Shown here piece by piece: positions 39,826 to 48,861 of a stretch of DNA of 64,000 nucleotides. The DNA is taken from NCBI RefSeq assembly GCF_000426645.1, contig NZ_AUFT01000012.1, forward strand, positions 62,001 through 126,000. The letters run 5' to 3'. Source of the stretch: Nakamurella lactea DSM 19367 (GTDB lineage Bacteria > Actinomycetota > Actinomycetes > Mycobacteriales > Nakamurellaceae). The notes beneath the pieces are model-generated. The model saw only the letters and a list, made by a program, of their open reading frames with translations. It did no database searches and had not been told where the DNA came from. The first letter of the stretch is position 1. Each line of letters opens with the position of its first letter. A program made the translations under genes and the position numbers.

Positions 39826-41007
39826 TCAGCGCCGACAGGGCATCACGGCGAGCCGGCCAGGGCCCTTGAACGGACCCGCCTCGGACATCACGGCGTAACC
39901 GCACCGGTCCGGCAGGCTGGTGATGCCCTCGGCCTGCGGGACGGCGGGCATCGGCAGCGAGCGGTGCGGCCAGTGCGGAAAGCCCGTCGGATCGGCGCCG
40001 GGCGCCGGCGCGGTGTATTGGATCACCTGGTCGTAGGTCAGCAGCAGCACCCGGTCGCCGTCGTAGGCGGCGTCGGTGACCACCGTCCCGGTGAGCAACG
40101 ACTGTTCCGGCACGGCCGGTGCCGGCGGGGTGAAGGTGCCAACCAGATCGAGCACCCCGCCGCCCGGCTTGCCGCGATAGATCCGATGTGGCGCAACGGT
40201 TCCGGTCGAATCGCGGGCAGATTTGTCGATCACCACCAGATCGCCGTCCGGCGCCAGGAACATCGACTCGGCGTTGTGCGGCCCGTCGGAATAGGTGTAC
40301 GTCCAGGCGATCGACTGGGCGAACCACGGCGGGCCGGTCGGCACCGGGACCCGGTAGATCGTCACCGACTCCCGGTGGGTGTGGTCGCCGATGTCGCCGA
40401 CGAACAGGCAGTTCCCGGTGCCGGTCCCGGTCGGCTCGCACGGTCCGGACGTCAGCGCCTCGGCATTCGTCGCCGACATTCCGGCGACCTTCACCCGGGC
40501 CAGCACCGATCCGTTGGCCCGCAACGCGATCAGTTCGCCGGTGCCGGTCGCGTCGTCGACGGTGTAGAAGGTCCCGTTCGCGGTGACAGCGAGTCCGCTG
40601 GCCTCGGTCGCTACGCCGGCCGGCAGCGCGTGCACCCCCGACTGGGCTGACGTGGACTGGGTTGACGAGGACTGCGCTGACGTGGACCGGGTTGACGTGG
40701 ACTGGGTTGACGTGGACTGGGCTGACGTGGACTGGGTTGACGTGGACTGGGCTGACGAGGACCGGGCTGACGACGGACGGGTCGAGGAGGACGTGCCTGG
40801 CGCCGGATTGGATGGCGCCGGATTGGCTGTCACCGGCTTGGATATCACCGAGCTGGATGTCACCGGCGACTGCGTCGGCGGCGACGAGGCGTCACCGGGC
40901 CCGGTAGCCCCACATCCGCCGATCAGCAGGGCCACCGAGAGCAGCCCGATCGACAGAACTGCGGGTGCCCGGCGCCGCAGCGTTCGGCCCGACCACCCCA
41001 TGCTCAT
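39826..41007 (-). CDS. Lipoprotein with Ser/Thr-rich linker and beta-propeller-like domain
   Basis: 393 aa. Signal with lipobox IGGC (Cys32), then a Pro/Ser/Thr/Gln linker of about 90 residues made of near-identical QSTST/QSTSA pentads. The C-terminal 270 residues consist of repeated short beta units (EASGLAVTANGTFYTVDDA, GPHNAESMFLAPDGDLVVID, EGITSLPDRCGYAVMSE), suggesting a propeller. No catalytic motif recognised. Convergent with the M15 lipoprotein gene. ATG 41007 six bases after TACCCT (41019-41014), again leaderless. Confidence 0.8.
   Translation of the reverse strand: MSMGWSGRTLRRRAPAVLSIGLLSVALLIGGCGATGPGDASSPPTQSPVTSSSVISKPVTANPAPSNPAPGTSSSTRPSSARSSSAQSTSTQSTSAQSTSTQSTSTRSTSAQSSSTQSTSAQSGVHALPAGVATEASGLAVTANGTFYTVDDATGTGELIALRANGSVLARVKVAGMSATNAEALTSGPCEPTGTGTGNCLFVGDIGDHTHRESVTIYRVPVPTGPPWFAQSIAWTYTYSDGPHNAESMFLAPDGDLVVIDKSARDSTGTVAPHRIYRGKPGGGVLDLVGTFTPPAPAVPEQSLLTGTVVTDAAYDGDRVLLLTYDQVIQYTAPAPGADPTGFPHWPHRSLPMPAVPQAEGITSLPDRCGYAVMSEAGPFKGPGRLAVMPCRR
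40640..40785. repeat. 15-bp tandem repeat array
   Basis: About nine units of the type GCTGACGTGGACTGG with single-base variants, encoding the Ser/Thr/Gln linker of the lipoprotein on the minus strand. The 15-bp period keeps the frame, so copy-number change would alter linker length only. Confidence 0.85.
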
Positions 41008-41033
41008 GGCTCGAGGGTACGGACGTCGGGACC

Positions 41034-42548
41034 TCAGGCCGCCGACTCCGAGTGGTGCTCATCGGCCGTGCGCGAGTCGTCCATGGTGAGCGCGCCGAGC
41101 AGCGCCACCGCGCCGACCAACACGGCGAGCACCAGGAAGGCAACGCGTTCGCCGTGGAAGTAGGACGTGACCAGGGCAGGACTCCAGGCACCGAGCGGGA
41201 GCACCGTCACCACCAGTGCGGCGATGAACGTGCCGACCAGCGCGGTACCGATGCTGGTGCCGACCTCCTGGGCGGTGTCGTTGAGCGCCGCGGCCAGCGA
41301 GGTCCGCTCGCTGGGCATGGCATCCACCAGGCCGACGGCACAGATCGTCATCACCGTCCGCAACCCGACGGTCATGATCACCATGCCGACCGCGATCGCC
41401 AGGTACCCGTGATCGACGGCCCAGGCCAGCCAGACCAGCGAGACGGTCAGGGACACCGCGCCGAACAGGCAGGCAACCCGGCGGCCGAACCGCGCCACCA
41501 GGCGTTCGGTGAGTGGCGTGGCGGCCAGCATGGTGACGATGAACGGCAAGTTGGCCAGGCCCGCCCGGACCGGACTCCAGCCGAAGGCGAACTGGAAGTG
41601 CAGGACCAGGCTGAACATCACGCCGGCCATCGCTATCGCGGTGCCGATCTGCGCCAGCGTCGCTCCGCGAACGGTGCGGTTGCGCAGCAGCCGCAGGTCC
41701 AGCATCGGGAACGCGGCGCTGCGCTCGCGGAGCACGAAACCCACGCCGGCCGCGATTGCGCCCACCGCAGCCAGCACGGTGGGCACGGACAGCCAGCCGT
41801 GCTCGACACCGCTGGTCATCGTGAAGCACGCCAGACCGATGGCGACGATGGTGAGCGCGGCGCCGGGCACGTCCATCACGTCGGCGGTGAGGTCTTCCGG
41901 GCGGTCCTTGGCGACACCGAGCCGGATGCCGAGGAACGCGATCAGGGCAATCGGCGCATTGACGACCAGCAGCCACTCCCAGCTCACGTGGGCAAGGGCG
42001 GTGCCGCCGAGCAGCGGGCCGAGGACGAAGCCGCTCATCCCGACGACGATCATCACCGTCATCGCGCGCATCCGTAGTGCCTGGTCGTCGAAGAGCCGGA
42101 ACACCAGAGAGTTCGTGATCGGTGCCATGGCGGCTGCGGCGATGCCGAGGGCCGCCCGCAGCGCGATCAGCTCACCGGTAGAGGTGACGACCAGCACCAG
42201 CAGGCTCATCAGGCCGAACGCGGCAAGACCGACCTGCAGGACGCGGCGACGGCCGAACCGGTCGGCGATGGAGCCGGCCGTCAGCAGCAGTCCGCCGAAG
42301 GTCAGCGAGTAGGCGCCGGTGATCCACTGCAGCGAGGTGGTGCTGCCGTGCAGATCGCGGCCGATGGTCGGCAGCGCGATCGTCAGCAGCGTGTTGTCGA
42401 CCATCTCGACGAAGAACGCCAGGCACAGCGCAGCAAGTGGGATCCACGCCGCTCGCAAGGAGGGATAGGTGCGGGCGCCGGACACCGCCGCGTGGCCGGC
42501 GGGAGACGTCACCGCGGGGGAAGGGGACGAGGACTGATGGGTGCTCAT
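41034..42548 (-). CDS. MFS drug-efflux transporter (DHA2/EmrB-QacA type)
   Basis: 504 aa, about 14 membrane segments. Family motifs are EMVDNTLLTIALPTIGRDLH in helix 1, GSIADRFGRRRVLQVGLAAF in loop 2-3 and GPLLGGTALAHVSWEWLLVVN in helix 5. ATG 42548 with GAGAGG upstream. Divergent from a TetR gene across three operator-like palindromes, so it is probably repressed by that regulator and induced by its substrate. Confidence 0.92.
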   Translation of the reverse strand: MSTHQSSSPSPAVTSPAGHAAVSGARTYPSLRAAWIPLAALCLAFFVEMVDNTLLTIALPTIGRDLHGSTTSLQWITGAYSLTFGGLLLTAGSIADRFGRRRVLQVGLAAFGLMSLLVLVVTSTGELIALRAALGIAAAAMAPITNSLVFRLFDDQALRMRAMTVMIVVGMSGFVLGPLLGGTALAHVSWEWLLVVNAPIALIAFLGIRLGVAKDRPEDLTADVMDVPGAALTIVAIGLACFTMTSGVEHGWLSVPTVLAAVGAIAAGVGFVLRERSAAFPMLDLRLLRNRTVRGATLAQIGTAIAMAGVMFSLVLHFQFAFGWSPVRAGLANLPFIVTMLAATPLTERLVARFGRRVACLFGAVSLTVSLVWLAWAVDHGYLAIAVGMVIMTVGLRTVMTICAVGLVDAMPSERTSLAAALNDTAQEVGTSIGTALVGTFIAALVVTVLPLGAWSPALVTSYFHGERVAFLVLAVLVGAVALLGALTMDDSRTADEHHSESAA

Positions 42549-42567
42549 GGGATACCTCTCGAAGATC

Positions 42568-42615
42568 GAACCATGTTCGATAACCGAACACGGTTCGAAC
42601 TATAGAACGAGGTTC
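42568..42615. promoter_or_regulatory. Three TetR operator sites
   Basis: GAACCATGTTC (42568-42578), GAACACGGTTC (42586-42596) and GAACGAGGTTC (42605-42615) all fit GAAC-N3-GTTC with centres 18 and 19 bases apart. The first extends to TCGAACCATGTTCGA. The third overlaps the region just before the tetR -10 box TAGGAT (42618-42623). Confidence 0.8.
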
Positions 42616-42629
42616 GATAGGATGCAACA

Positions 42630-43385
42630 GTGACCCAGGATCGACCAGGACAGCGCACCGGCCGCCAGCGTGCATCGCACTCGATGGAAGCGGTGCTGAC
42701 CGAGGCCGTCCGGCTGCTGGACTCCTCCGGCGAGAAGGCGCTCACCTTCCGGGCCCTGGCGGCCAGGCTGGGCGGCGGCGTCGGCAGCATCTACTGGTAC
42801 GTGCAGGGCAAGGACGAACTGCTCGACAGGGCCGCCGACCACGTGATGGGCGCCATGCTGGAGGCCACCGAGAAGTTCGTCGACGACGACGACCCGATCG
42901 AGGCCATCCGGAACATCGGCATCGCCCTGTACGGCGCCACCGTCGACCGGCCGTGGCTCGGCAATTACTTCATGCGCAACACCGGATTCCAGCCGAACTC
43001 GCTGCAGCTGTACGAGCGGCTCGGTCAGCAGGTCCTGCGGCTGAACCTGACACCGCGACAGTCGTTCCACGCGGCGTCGGCGGTGGTCGGATTCGTCGTC
43101 GGGGTGGCCGCCGACATGGGTCAGGAACTCCCGGAGGAACTGATCAGCGGCGAGCTCGATCGCGCCCAGTACATGGACCGGGTGGTGGCCGAGTGGCGCG
43201 CACTCGACCCGGCCGACTACCCGTTCCTGCACACCATTCTTGGCGAGTTCGAGAAACACCGGGACATCGACCAGTTCCGCGCCGGACTCGACCTGCTGCT
43301 GGCCGGGCTGCGTCAACAGGCCGGTCAGGGTATGCCACGACGGACCAAGCATCAGCCCGCATCGACGTCCGTGGCAACGCCGTAG
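42630..43385 (+). CDS. TetR-family regulator of the efflux gene
   Basis: 251 aa. N-terminal DNA-binding domain with FRALAARLGGGVGSIYWYVQGKDELLD, and a TetR_C-type ligand domain. The GTG at 42630 is six bases after the -10 box TAGGAT, so the mRNA is leaderless and the three palindromes lie directly over the promoter, implying autorepression. The C-terminal 20 residues are an unstructured tail. Confidence 0.9.
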   Translation: MTQDRPGQRTGRQRASHSMEAVLTEAVRLLDSSGEKALTFRALAARLGGGVGSIYWYVQGKDELLDRAADHVMGAMLEATEKFVDDDDPIEAIRNIGIALYGATVDRPWLGNYFMRNTGFQPNSLQLYERLGQQVLRLNLTPRQSFHAASAVVGFVVGVAADMGQELPEELISGELDRAQYMDRVVAEWRALDPADYPFLHTILGEFEKHRDIDQFRAGLDLLLAGLRQQAGQGMPRRTKHQPASTSVATP

Positions 43386-43441
43386 GCGCGACGGGCGACC
43401 CAGCGCCTCGCCCGACAACGGCGCGAGGCAGGATCGGTGGA

Positions 43442-44014
43442 GTGAACCTACGCATCGTTGGGATCGGTGGCTCGGTCGACCCGGGGTCGCAGTCGGGAGC
43501 GGCCCTCCGCTCGGTGCTGGCCGCCGCGCAGCGGCTGGGGGCATCGACCACGGTGTTCACCGGCCCGGATATCGCGTTCCCGCCGTACTTCACCGGTGCG
43601 CAGCTGCCGCCGGCGGCCCGCGACCTGATCGAGTCGGTCCGCCGGGCCGACGGGGTGGTGATCGCCTCGCCCGGGTACCACGGCACCATCTCCGGTGTCG
43701 TCAAGAACGCGCTGGACTACCTGGAGGAGCTGCGGGACGACGCCCGGCCGTACCTGGACGGCAGGGCAGTCGGCCTGGTCGCCGTGGCCAGGGGTTGGCA
43801 GGCCACCGTCGACACCCTGGTGACGCTGCGGCAGGTGACCCATGCGCTGCGCGGGTGGCCGACGCCGTACGGGGTGACGATCAACTCCAGCATGACCCAC
43901 TTCGACGACGACCTGACCGAGGACGACGGCGCGCGCGACTCGCTCGAGCTGGTTGCCGCCCAGGTCGTCTCGTTCGCCCGGAAGATGGGCACCGGATCCG
44001 ATGACGGACGATGA
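43442..44014 (+). CDS. NADPH-dependent FMN reductase-like protein
   Basis: 190 aa flavodoxin fold: IVGIGGSVDPGSQSGAAL (phosphate loop of FMN reductases) and GVVIASPGYHGTISGVVKNALDYLEEL, the conserved flavin/dimer motif. GTG 43442. Such proteins supply reduced flavin to monooxygenases or reduce azo and quinone compounds. It precedes an acyl-CoA synthetase gene by 51 bases, perhaps as a catabolic pair. Confidence 0.88.
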   Translation: MNLRIVGIGGSVDPGSQSGAALRSVLAAAQRLGASTTVFTGPDIAFPPYFTGAQLPPAARDLIESVRRADGVVIASPGYHGTISGVVKNALDYLEELRDDARPYLDGRAVGLVAVARGWQATVDTLVTLRQVTHALRGWPTPYGVTINSSMTHFDDDLTEDDGARDSLELVAAQVVSFARKMGTGSDDGR

Positions 44015-44065
44015 TCGACCCACAGCACTTCCGGACCCGGCAGTGACCACGCAAGGAGGCAGGCG

Positions 44066-45781
44066 ATGACGGCGCAACGGACCGAGGCCACCGAGGCGAT
44101 CGAGCGGGCCAGGGACTTTCTCACCGCGAACCGGACCGACCTGGCGGCCGCGAAGGCCGGGTTCAGCTGGCCGCGCCCCGCCGAGTTCAACTGGGGCCTC
44201 GAGTGGTTCGACGTGCTCGCCCAGCAGCACCCGGACCGGCCGGCCCTGACGATCGTCGAGGAGGACGGCAGCACCGGGAGCTGGACCTACGCCGGGCTCT
44301 CGGCCAGATCCGACCAGCTGGCCAACTGGCTGCGCGAGCTCGGGGTGACCCGCGGCGATCGGATCATCCTGATGCTCAGCAACCAGGTGGAGCTGTGGGA
44401 GACCATCCTGGCCGCGATCAAGCTCGGCGCTGTCGTCATCCCCGCCAGCACGCTGCTGGCCGCCGCCGACCTGCGGGACCGGGTGCAGCGCGGCAACGCG
44501 AAGTTCGTCATCGCCAGGGACGCCGACGTCACCACCTTCGCCGACGTACCCGGCGAGTTCACCCGGATCCGGGTCGGCGGTACCGGGGACGCGCCGGAGG
44601 GTTGGCGCAACTACAGCGATTCGGTTGGTGCCGCAACGGATTTCACGCCGGACGGACCGACGCCTGCCGACGCCACGCTGTTGCTCTACTTCACCTCGGG
44701 GACCACCGCGCTACCGAAGTTGGTGGAGCACACCCACATCAGCTATCCGATCGGCCACCTGTCCACCATCTATTGGATCGGGTTGCAGCCCGGCGACGTG
44801 CACCTGAACATCTCCTCGCCCGGCTGGGCGAAGCACGCCTGGTCCAACGTGTTCGCGCCGTGGTTGGCCGGTGCCACGGTATTCCTGTACAACTACAACA
44901 GGTTTGACGCCAGATCCCTGATGCGGGTGATGGGGGAGAACCACGTCACCACTTTCTGCGCGCCGCCAACGGTCTGGCGGATGCTCATCCAGGCGGATCT
45001 GTCCGAGCTGACCACGCCGCCGCGGGAGGCACTCGGCGCGGGCGAGCCGCTGAACCCAGAGGTGATCGACCAGGTCCGAAAGGGTTGGGGCGTCACCATT
45101 CGGGACGGGTTCGGGCAGACCGAGACCACCCTGGCGGTGGCGAACACCCCTGGTCAGCCGGTGAAGGACGGATCGATGGGGCGGCCGCTGCCGGGTTACC
45201 CGGTGGTGCTGGTCGACCCGGCGACCGGTGAGGTCGGGGACGAGGGCGAGATCTGCCTGGATCTGTCGGACCGTCCGGTCGGGCTGATGGCCGGCTACCA
45301 CGGGGACGACGAACGGACCGCGGAAGCCATGCGGGACGGCTACTACCACACCGGTGACGTCGGTTCGCGGGACGACGACGGCTACATCACCTACGTCGGT
45401 CGCGCCGACGACGTGTTCAAGGCGTCCGACTATCGGATCTCGCCGTTCGAACTCGAGTCGGTGCTGATCGAGCATCCGGCGGTCGCCGAGGCGGCAGTGG
45501 TGCCGTCACCCGACCCGCTCCGGCTGTCGGTCCCCAAGGCATATGTCGTGCTGGCCAACGGCTTCTCGCCGGACGCGGCCACCGCGAGAGAGATCCTCGG
45601 CTACGCAAGGGAGCACCTGGCGCCGTACAAGTGGATCCGCAGGCTCGAGTTCGCCGAGTTGCCCAAGACGATCTCCGGCAAGATCCGACGGGTCGAGCTG
45701 CGCGGCCGGGAGAACGAACTGCATGCCGGTGACGCAACGGTTGACGGCGAGTTCCGCTGGGAGGACCTGGTCACCGACTGA
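44066..45781 (+). CDS. AMP-forming acyl-CoA synthetase
   Basis: 571 aa of the ANL superfamily. The phosphate loop is LLLYFTSGTTALPKLVEH, the adenine motif is GFGQTETT, the hinge aspartate lies in YHTGDVGSRDDDGYITYVGR, and the catalytic lysine lies in PKTISGKIRRVELR. The set GWAKHAWSNVFAPWLAG and the overall pattern resemble medium-chain or aryl-CoA ligases; the substrate is not predictable. ATG 44066 with AAGGAGG upstream. Confidence 0.92.
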   Translation: MTAQRTEATEAIERARDFLTANRTDLAAAKAGFSWPRPAEFNWGLEWFDVLAQQHPDRPALTIVEEDGSTGSWTYAGLSARSDQLANWLRELGVTRGDRIILMLSNQVELWETILAAIKLGAVVIPASTLLAAADLRDRVQRGNAKFVIARDADVTTFADVPGEFTRIRVGGTGDAPEGWRNYSDSVGAATDFTPDGPTPADATLLLYFTSGTTALPKLVEHTHISYPIGHLSTIYWIGLQPGDVHLNISSPGWAKHAWSNVFAPWLAGATVFLYNYNRFDARSLMRVMGENHVTTFCAPPTVWRMLIQADLSELTTPPREALGAGEPLNPEVIDQVRKGWGVTIRDGFGQTETTLAVANTPGQPVKDGSMGRPLPGYPVVLVDPATGEVGDEGEICLDLSDRPVGLMAGYHGDDERTAEAMRDGYYHTGDVGSRDDDGYITYVGRADDVFKASDYRISPFELESVLIEHPAVAEAAVVPSPDPLRLSVPKAYVVLANGFSPDAATAREILGYAREHLAPYKWIRRLEFAELPKTISGKIRRVELRGRENELHAGDATVDGEFRWEDLVTD

Positions 45782-45812
45782 CCGCCTGACGGTTCGCGGG
45801 GTTCGGCTGCGC

Positions 45813-47837
45813 CTATCGCCGCAGTACGGCGCGGACGAACCCGACCTGCACCGCGGCCTGGCGAATCCGTTCGTCGACCACCATCGAGCCGTGGCCGGTG
45901 TCGTAGCGGTATACCGCGTAGTCGGCGCCGCGGGCGGACAGCGCCTGCAGGTAGTTCTCGATCTGGCCGATCGGGCAGCGCGGATCGTTGGCGCCGGCCA
46001 GCACCAGCACCGGCGCTGTCACCTGATCGATCCTGGTCAGCGGGGAGGCATCGAGGTACTTGAGCGGCACCTCCTGCGGTGAGCCGCCGAACAGTGCGCG
46101 GTCGTAGGCCCGCAACGGCTCCATTTCCTGCTGGTAGGCGGCCGGATAGTCCGCGACCGGGACGCCGGCCACCCCGACCCGCCACCGGGTGGGCTGCGCG
46201 CCCAGCCCGAGCAGCGTGAGGAAGCCGCCCCAGGAGGCACCGACAAGGGCGCAGGCATCCTGGTCGACGATTCCGGCGCTGATCAGGTGATCCTGAACGG
46301 CGGCCAGGTCGGCCAGTTCGGTGTGGCCGATCCGCTGGGTGATGGCGTCCCGCCACTGCGATCCGTAGCCGCTGGAGCCGCGATAGTTGACCTGCACAAC
46401 GGCGAAGCCGGCATCCAGCCACAGGGCCCGTTCGGCGTCGAAGGAGTCCTCATCGGCCGCATCCGGTCCGCCGTGCACCAGGAAGACCGCGCGCTGCGGG
46501 ATATTGGACCCGCCGGCGAGATCCGGCGCCGGTCCGCCGGCCGGTGTCGCGAGCAGGGCATGGATCCGCCCGCCCGGACCGTCCACCCAGACATCGTGCA
46601 CCGGCTCCGATGACGGGGCCTGGGGACCGGGTGAGGTCAGCAGGGTGGTCGGCACGTAGGTGATCCGGTCGCGGTCCGGGATCGGATGCAGCTGACGCAC
46701 TCGCACCGGGGTGGCGGCGCTGGAGCCGCGGTACCAGACGACACCGTCGTCGCGGGCCAATGCGCTGTCGATCATTCCGGGGTCCGCCGGCAGCGCCTGC
46801 AGTTCGCCGGTGTCCAACTGGTAGCGGTACAGCCTGCCGCGGCCGGCCTCGGTCTGCAGCACCAGCACGGCAGCGCCGTCGCGGAAGAACGAGCCGGTCA
46901 GGTCGCCCGGGAGGTCGATCGCGAGCTCGGTGACCTCGCCGGTGCCGGCGTCCCAGATCAGCAGTTCGTCGCGACCGCGGCGCTCGTGCCCGACCAATAA
47001 CCGCTGATCGCCCGGAGCGGGGGCGAAGTCCAACGGCGACAGGCCCTTTCCGGGAGAGTCGTCGAGCTCGGCCAGCGTCGAGTTGTCCGAGGTGCGCAAG
47101 GAACGCAGTGCGCCGTAACGGGAGTCGCCGTGCTCGGTGTGCACCAGCACCCAGATCTGCTCGTCGGCCGACAGGGCGCCCACCGAGCCGTCGTTCTCGT
47201 TGCGGTACACCACCTCGGTGTCCGTCCCGCCGCGAGCGAGGTGGATCCGGGTGCCGTCGTCGTCGTTGAAACCGGCCAGCACCAGTTGCTGGCCGACTTC
47301 CAGACCTGCCGGATAACCGGGCGGCACGCCGGGTATCGCTTCGCCGGCGCTGCCGGGCGCGGCGCCGAACGGTTGGGCCATCCACCGGCCGAACTCGTCA
47401 CCGGCGTCGTCGTCGAACCACCACAGGCCCTGGCCGTTCGCCGACAGCGTCCCGAGCGTCGTGCCGTCGGGTCGGTCCGTCGCCTGCAGCTGCAGATTGC
47501 CCGTCACGTCCCAGCAGTACAGCTCGTAGGTGCCCGACTCGTTGGACACGTACGCCGCCCGGCCGGCAACGTCCCTGGCCGGCACCGGCAGCGACATCCG
47601 GCTGGCGCTGTACCGGTCACGCCAGCGACGTTCGGCCGACGGGTCGTCGAGCAGTGGGTCGGGGACCGCCGCCGGCGGATGGGGGGTGGAGGTGGCGGTG
47701 GAGGTGGCGCCGGTTGCGGCAGCACTCTCCGCCGCCGTGCCGTCCGCTGCGGTGCTCTCCGCTGCGGTGCGCTCCTCGGCGGGCGCGGGCCGGCCGTCCC
47801 GTGGCTGGGACCAACCGTGCTGCTCGGGTGACGTCAT
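45813..47837 (-). CDS. S9-family peptidase (prolyl oligopeptidase type)
   Basis: 674 aa, cytoplasmic. After an Ala/Thr-rich N-terminus of about 60 residues comes a seven-bladed-propeller-like region, then an alpha/beta-hydrolase domain: nucleophile in GASWGGFLT, Asp in LAGANDPRCP, His in DTGHGSMV, with the oxyanion region FLVHGGPDAADEDSFDAE. Acts on small peptides or acylated peptides. ATG 47837 follows AGGTGGTGGAG; the GTG at 47846 is an alternative. Confidence 0.92.
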   Translation of the reverse strand: MTSPEQHGWSQPRDGRPAPAEERTAAESTAADGTAAESAAATGATSTATSTPHPPAAVPDPLLDDPSAERRWRDRYSASRMSLPVPARDVAGRAAYVSNESGTYELYCWDVTGNLQLQATDRPDGTTLGTLSANGQGLWWFDDDAGDEFGRWMAQPFGAAPGSAGEAIPGVPPGYPAGLEVGQQLVLAGFNDDDGTRIHLARGGTDTEVVYRNENDGSVGALSADEQIWVLVHTEHGDSRYGALRSLRTSDNSTLAELDDSPGKGLSPLDFAPAPGDQRLLVGHERRGRDELLIWDAGTGEVTELAIDLPGDLTGSFFRDGAAVLVLQTEAGRGRLYRYQLDTGELQALPADPGMIDSALARDDGVVWYRGSSAATPVRVRQLHPIPDRDRITYVPTTLLTSPGPQAPSSEPVHDVWVDGPGGRIHALLATPAGGPAPDLAGGSNIPQRAVFLVHGGPDAADEDSFDAERALWLDAGFAVVQVNYRGSSGYGSQWRDAITQRIGHTELADLAAVQDHLISAGIVDQDACALVGASWGGFLTLLGLGAQPTRWRVGVAGVPVADYPAAYQQEMEPLRAYDRALFGGSPQEVPLKYLDASPLTRIDQVTAPVLVLAGANDPRCPIGQIENYLQALSARGADYAVYRYDTGHGSMVVDERIRQAAVQVGFVRAVLRR

Positions 47838-47855
47838 CTCCACCACCTCTCGGGA

Positions 47856-48704
47856 TCAGGCCTGGGCGCAGGTCTGGCGGGCCGTGCCCAGGCCGTCGAT
47901 GGCAACTTCCATCACATCGCCCGCGGTCAGGAACGGGAACCGGCCGGAGAGCGCCACACCCTGCGGGGTACCGGTGTTGATCACGTCGCCGGGCTCCAGC
48001 ACGGCGTACTGGGACAGGTGATGCACGATGGTCGGCACGTCGAAGATCATGTCCGCCGTCGACGAGTCCTGTCGAGGCTCACCGTTCACCGTCGAGGTGA
48101 GCCGCAGTGCCCCTGGATCGACCTCATCAGCCGGCACCAGCGACGGCCCGAGTGGGTTGAACGTCTCACAGCACTTGCCCTTGGACCACTGGCCGGCGGA
48201 CTGCTCGAGCTGGAACGCGCGCTCGGAGACGTCGTTGGACACCGTGTAACCGGCGATGTACTCCCAGGCGTCCTGGACCGACTCCAGGTAGCGGGCCTGC
48301 TTGCCGATCACGATGGCCAGCTCGACCTCCCAGTCGGTCTTGACCGAACCGCGGGGGATCAGCACGTCGTCGTTGGGACCGACCACCGTGTTCGGGGTCT
48401 TGAAGAAGAGCACCGGGACCTTGGGCGGCTCGGCGCCGGACTCGGCTGCGTGCGCCGCATAGTTCATCCCGATGCACCAGACGGCGTGCGGGCGGGCGAC
48501 CGGTGCGCCGATCCGCTGCCCGGCGATGTCCAGTGTCGGCAGTTTCGGCTCTGCCGAGAGGGCGGCCCGCACCGCCGCGATGCCGCCGCCGGCCAGGAAG
48601 GCACCGTCGATGTCGGAGGTGAGCGACGAGATGTCGTAGGCGACGTCGTCGACCACCGCCACCGGACGTTCGCTACCGGATTCGCCGATTCGCTGCAGTT
48701 GCAC
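47856..48704 (-). CDS. Fumarylacetoacetate hydrolase-family protein
   Basis: 282 aa. Metal-binding core: CIGMNYAAHAAESG, PVLFFKTPNTVVGPNDDV, DWEVELAIVIGK (Glu/Glu/Asp metal ligands) and GDVINTGTPQGVA. Members hydrolyse or decarboxylate 2-oxo acids from aromatic degradation (ureidoglycolate-lyase-like and 2-hydroxyhepta-dienedioate isomerase-like). Exact substrate unknown. GTG 48704 with AAAGGAAG upstream. Transcribed before the S9 peptidase gene with 18 bases between, so possibly one operon. Confidence 0.92.
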   Translation of the reverse strand: MQLQRIGESGSERPVAVVDDVAYDISSLTSDIDGAFLAGGGIAAVRAALSAEPKLPTLDIAGQRIGAPVARPHAVWCIGMNYAAHAAESGAEPPKVPVLFFKTPNTVVGPNDDVLIPRGSVKTDWEVELAIVIGKQARYLESVQDAWEYIAGYTVSNDVSERAFQLEQSAGQWSKGKCCETFNPLGPSLVPADEVDPGALRLTSTVNGEPRQDSSTADMIFDVPTIVHHLSQYAVLEPGDVINTGTPQGVALSGRFPFLTAGDVMEVAIDGLGTARQTCAQA

Positions 48705-48861
48705 GGGCTTCCTTTCGTTGTCTCGTCGCTGACGAGACGATCTGTCGCGGGCCGGATCGCCGGGCGCCGGCTCCGCGTGTTTCGCGGAGCGTTCCCCAGC
48801 ATGATTCCAGCCCCATCCCCAAGTGAAACACTGGGCCGATGATCGAGCGGCAGGCACTCCG

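Noticed and set aside
40640-40785. CRISPR-like array
   Set aside because: The 15-bp units are contiguous without spacers and in frame with a lipoprotein linker; no cas genes anywhere in the window.
45813-48704. Catabolic gene cluster for aromatic acids (FMN reductase, acyl-CoA ligase, FAH hydrolase)
   Set aside because: The genes are on different strands, with an S9 peptidase between them and no ring-cleaving enzyme; a pathway cannot be supported.
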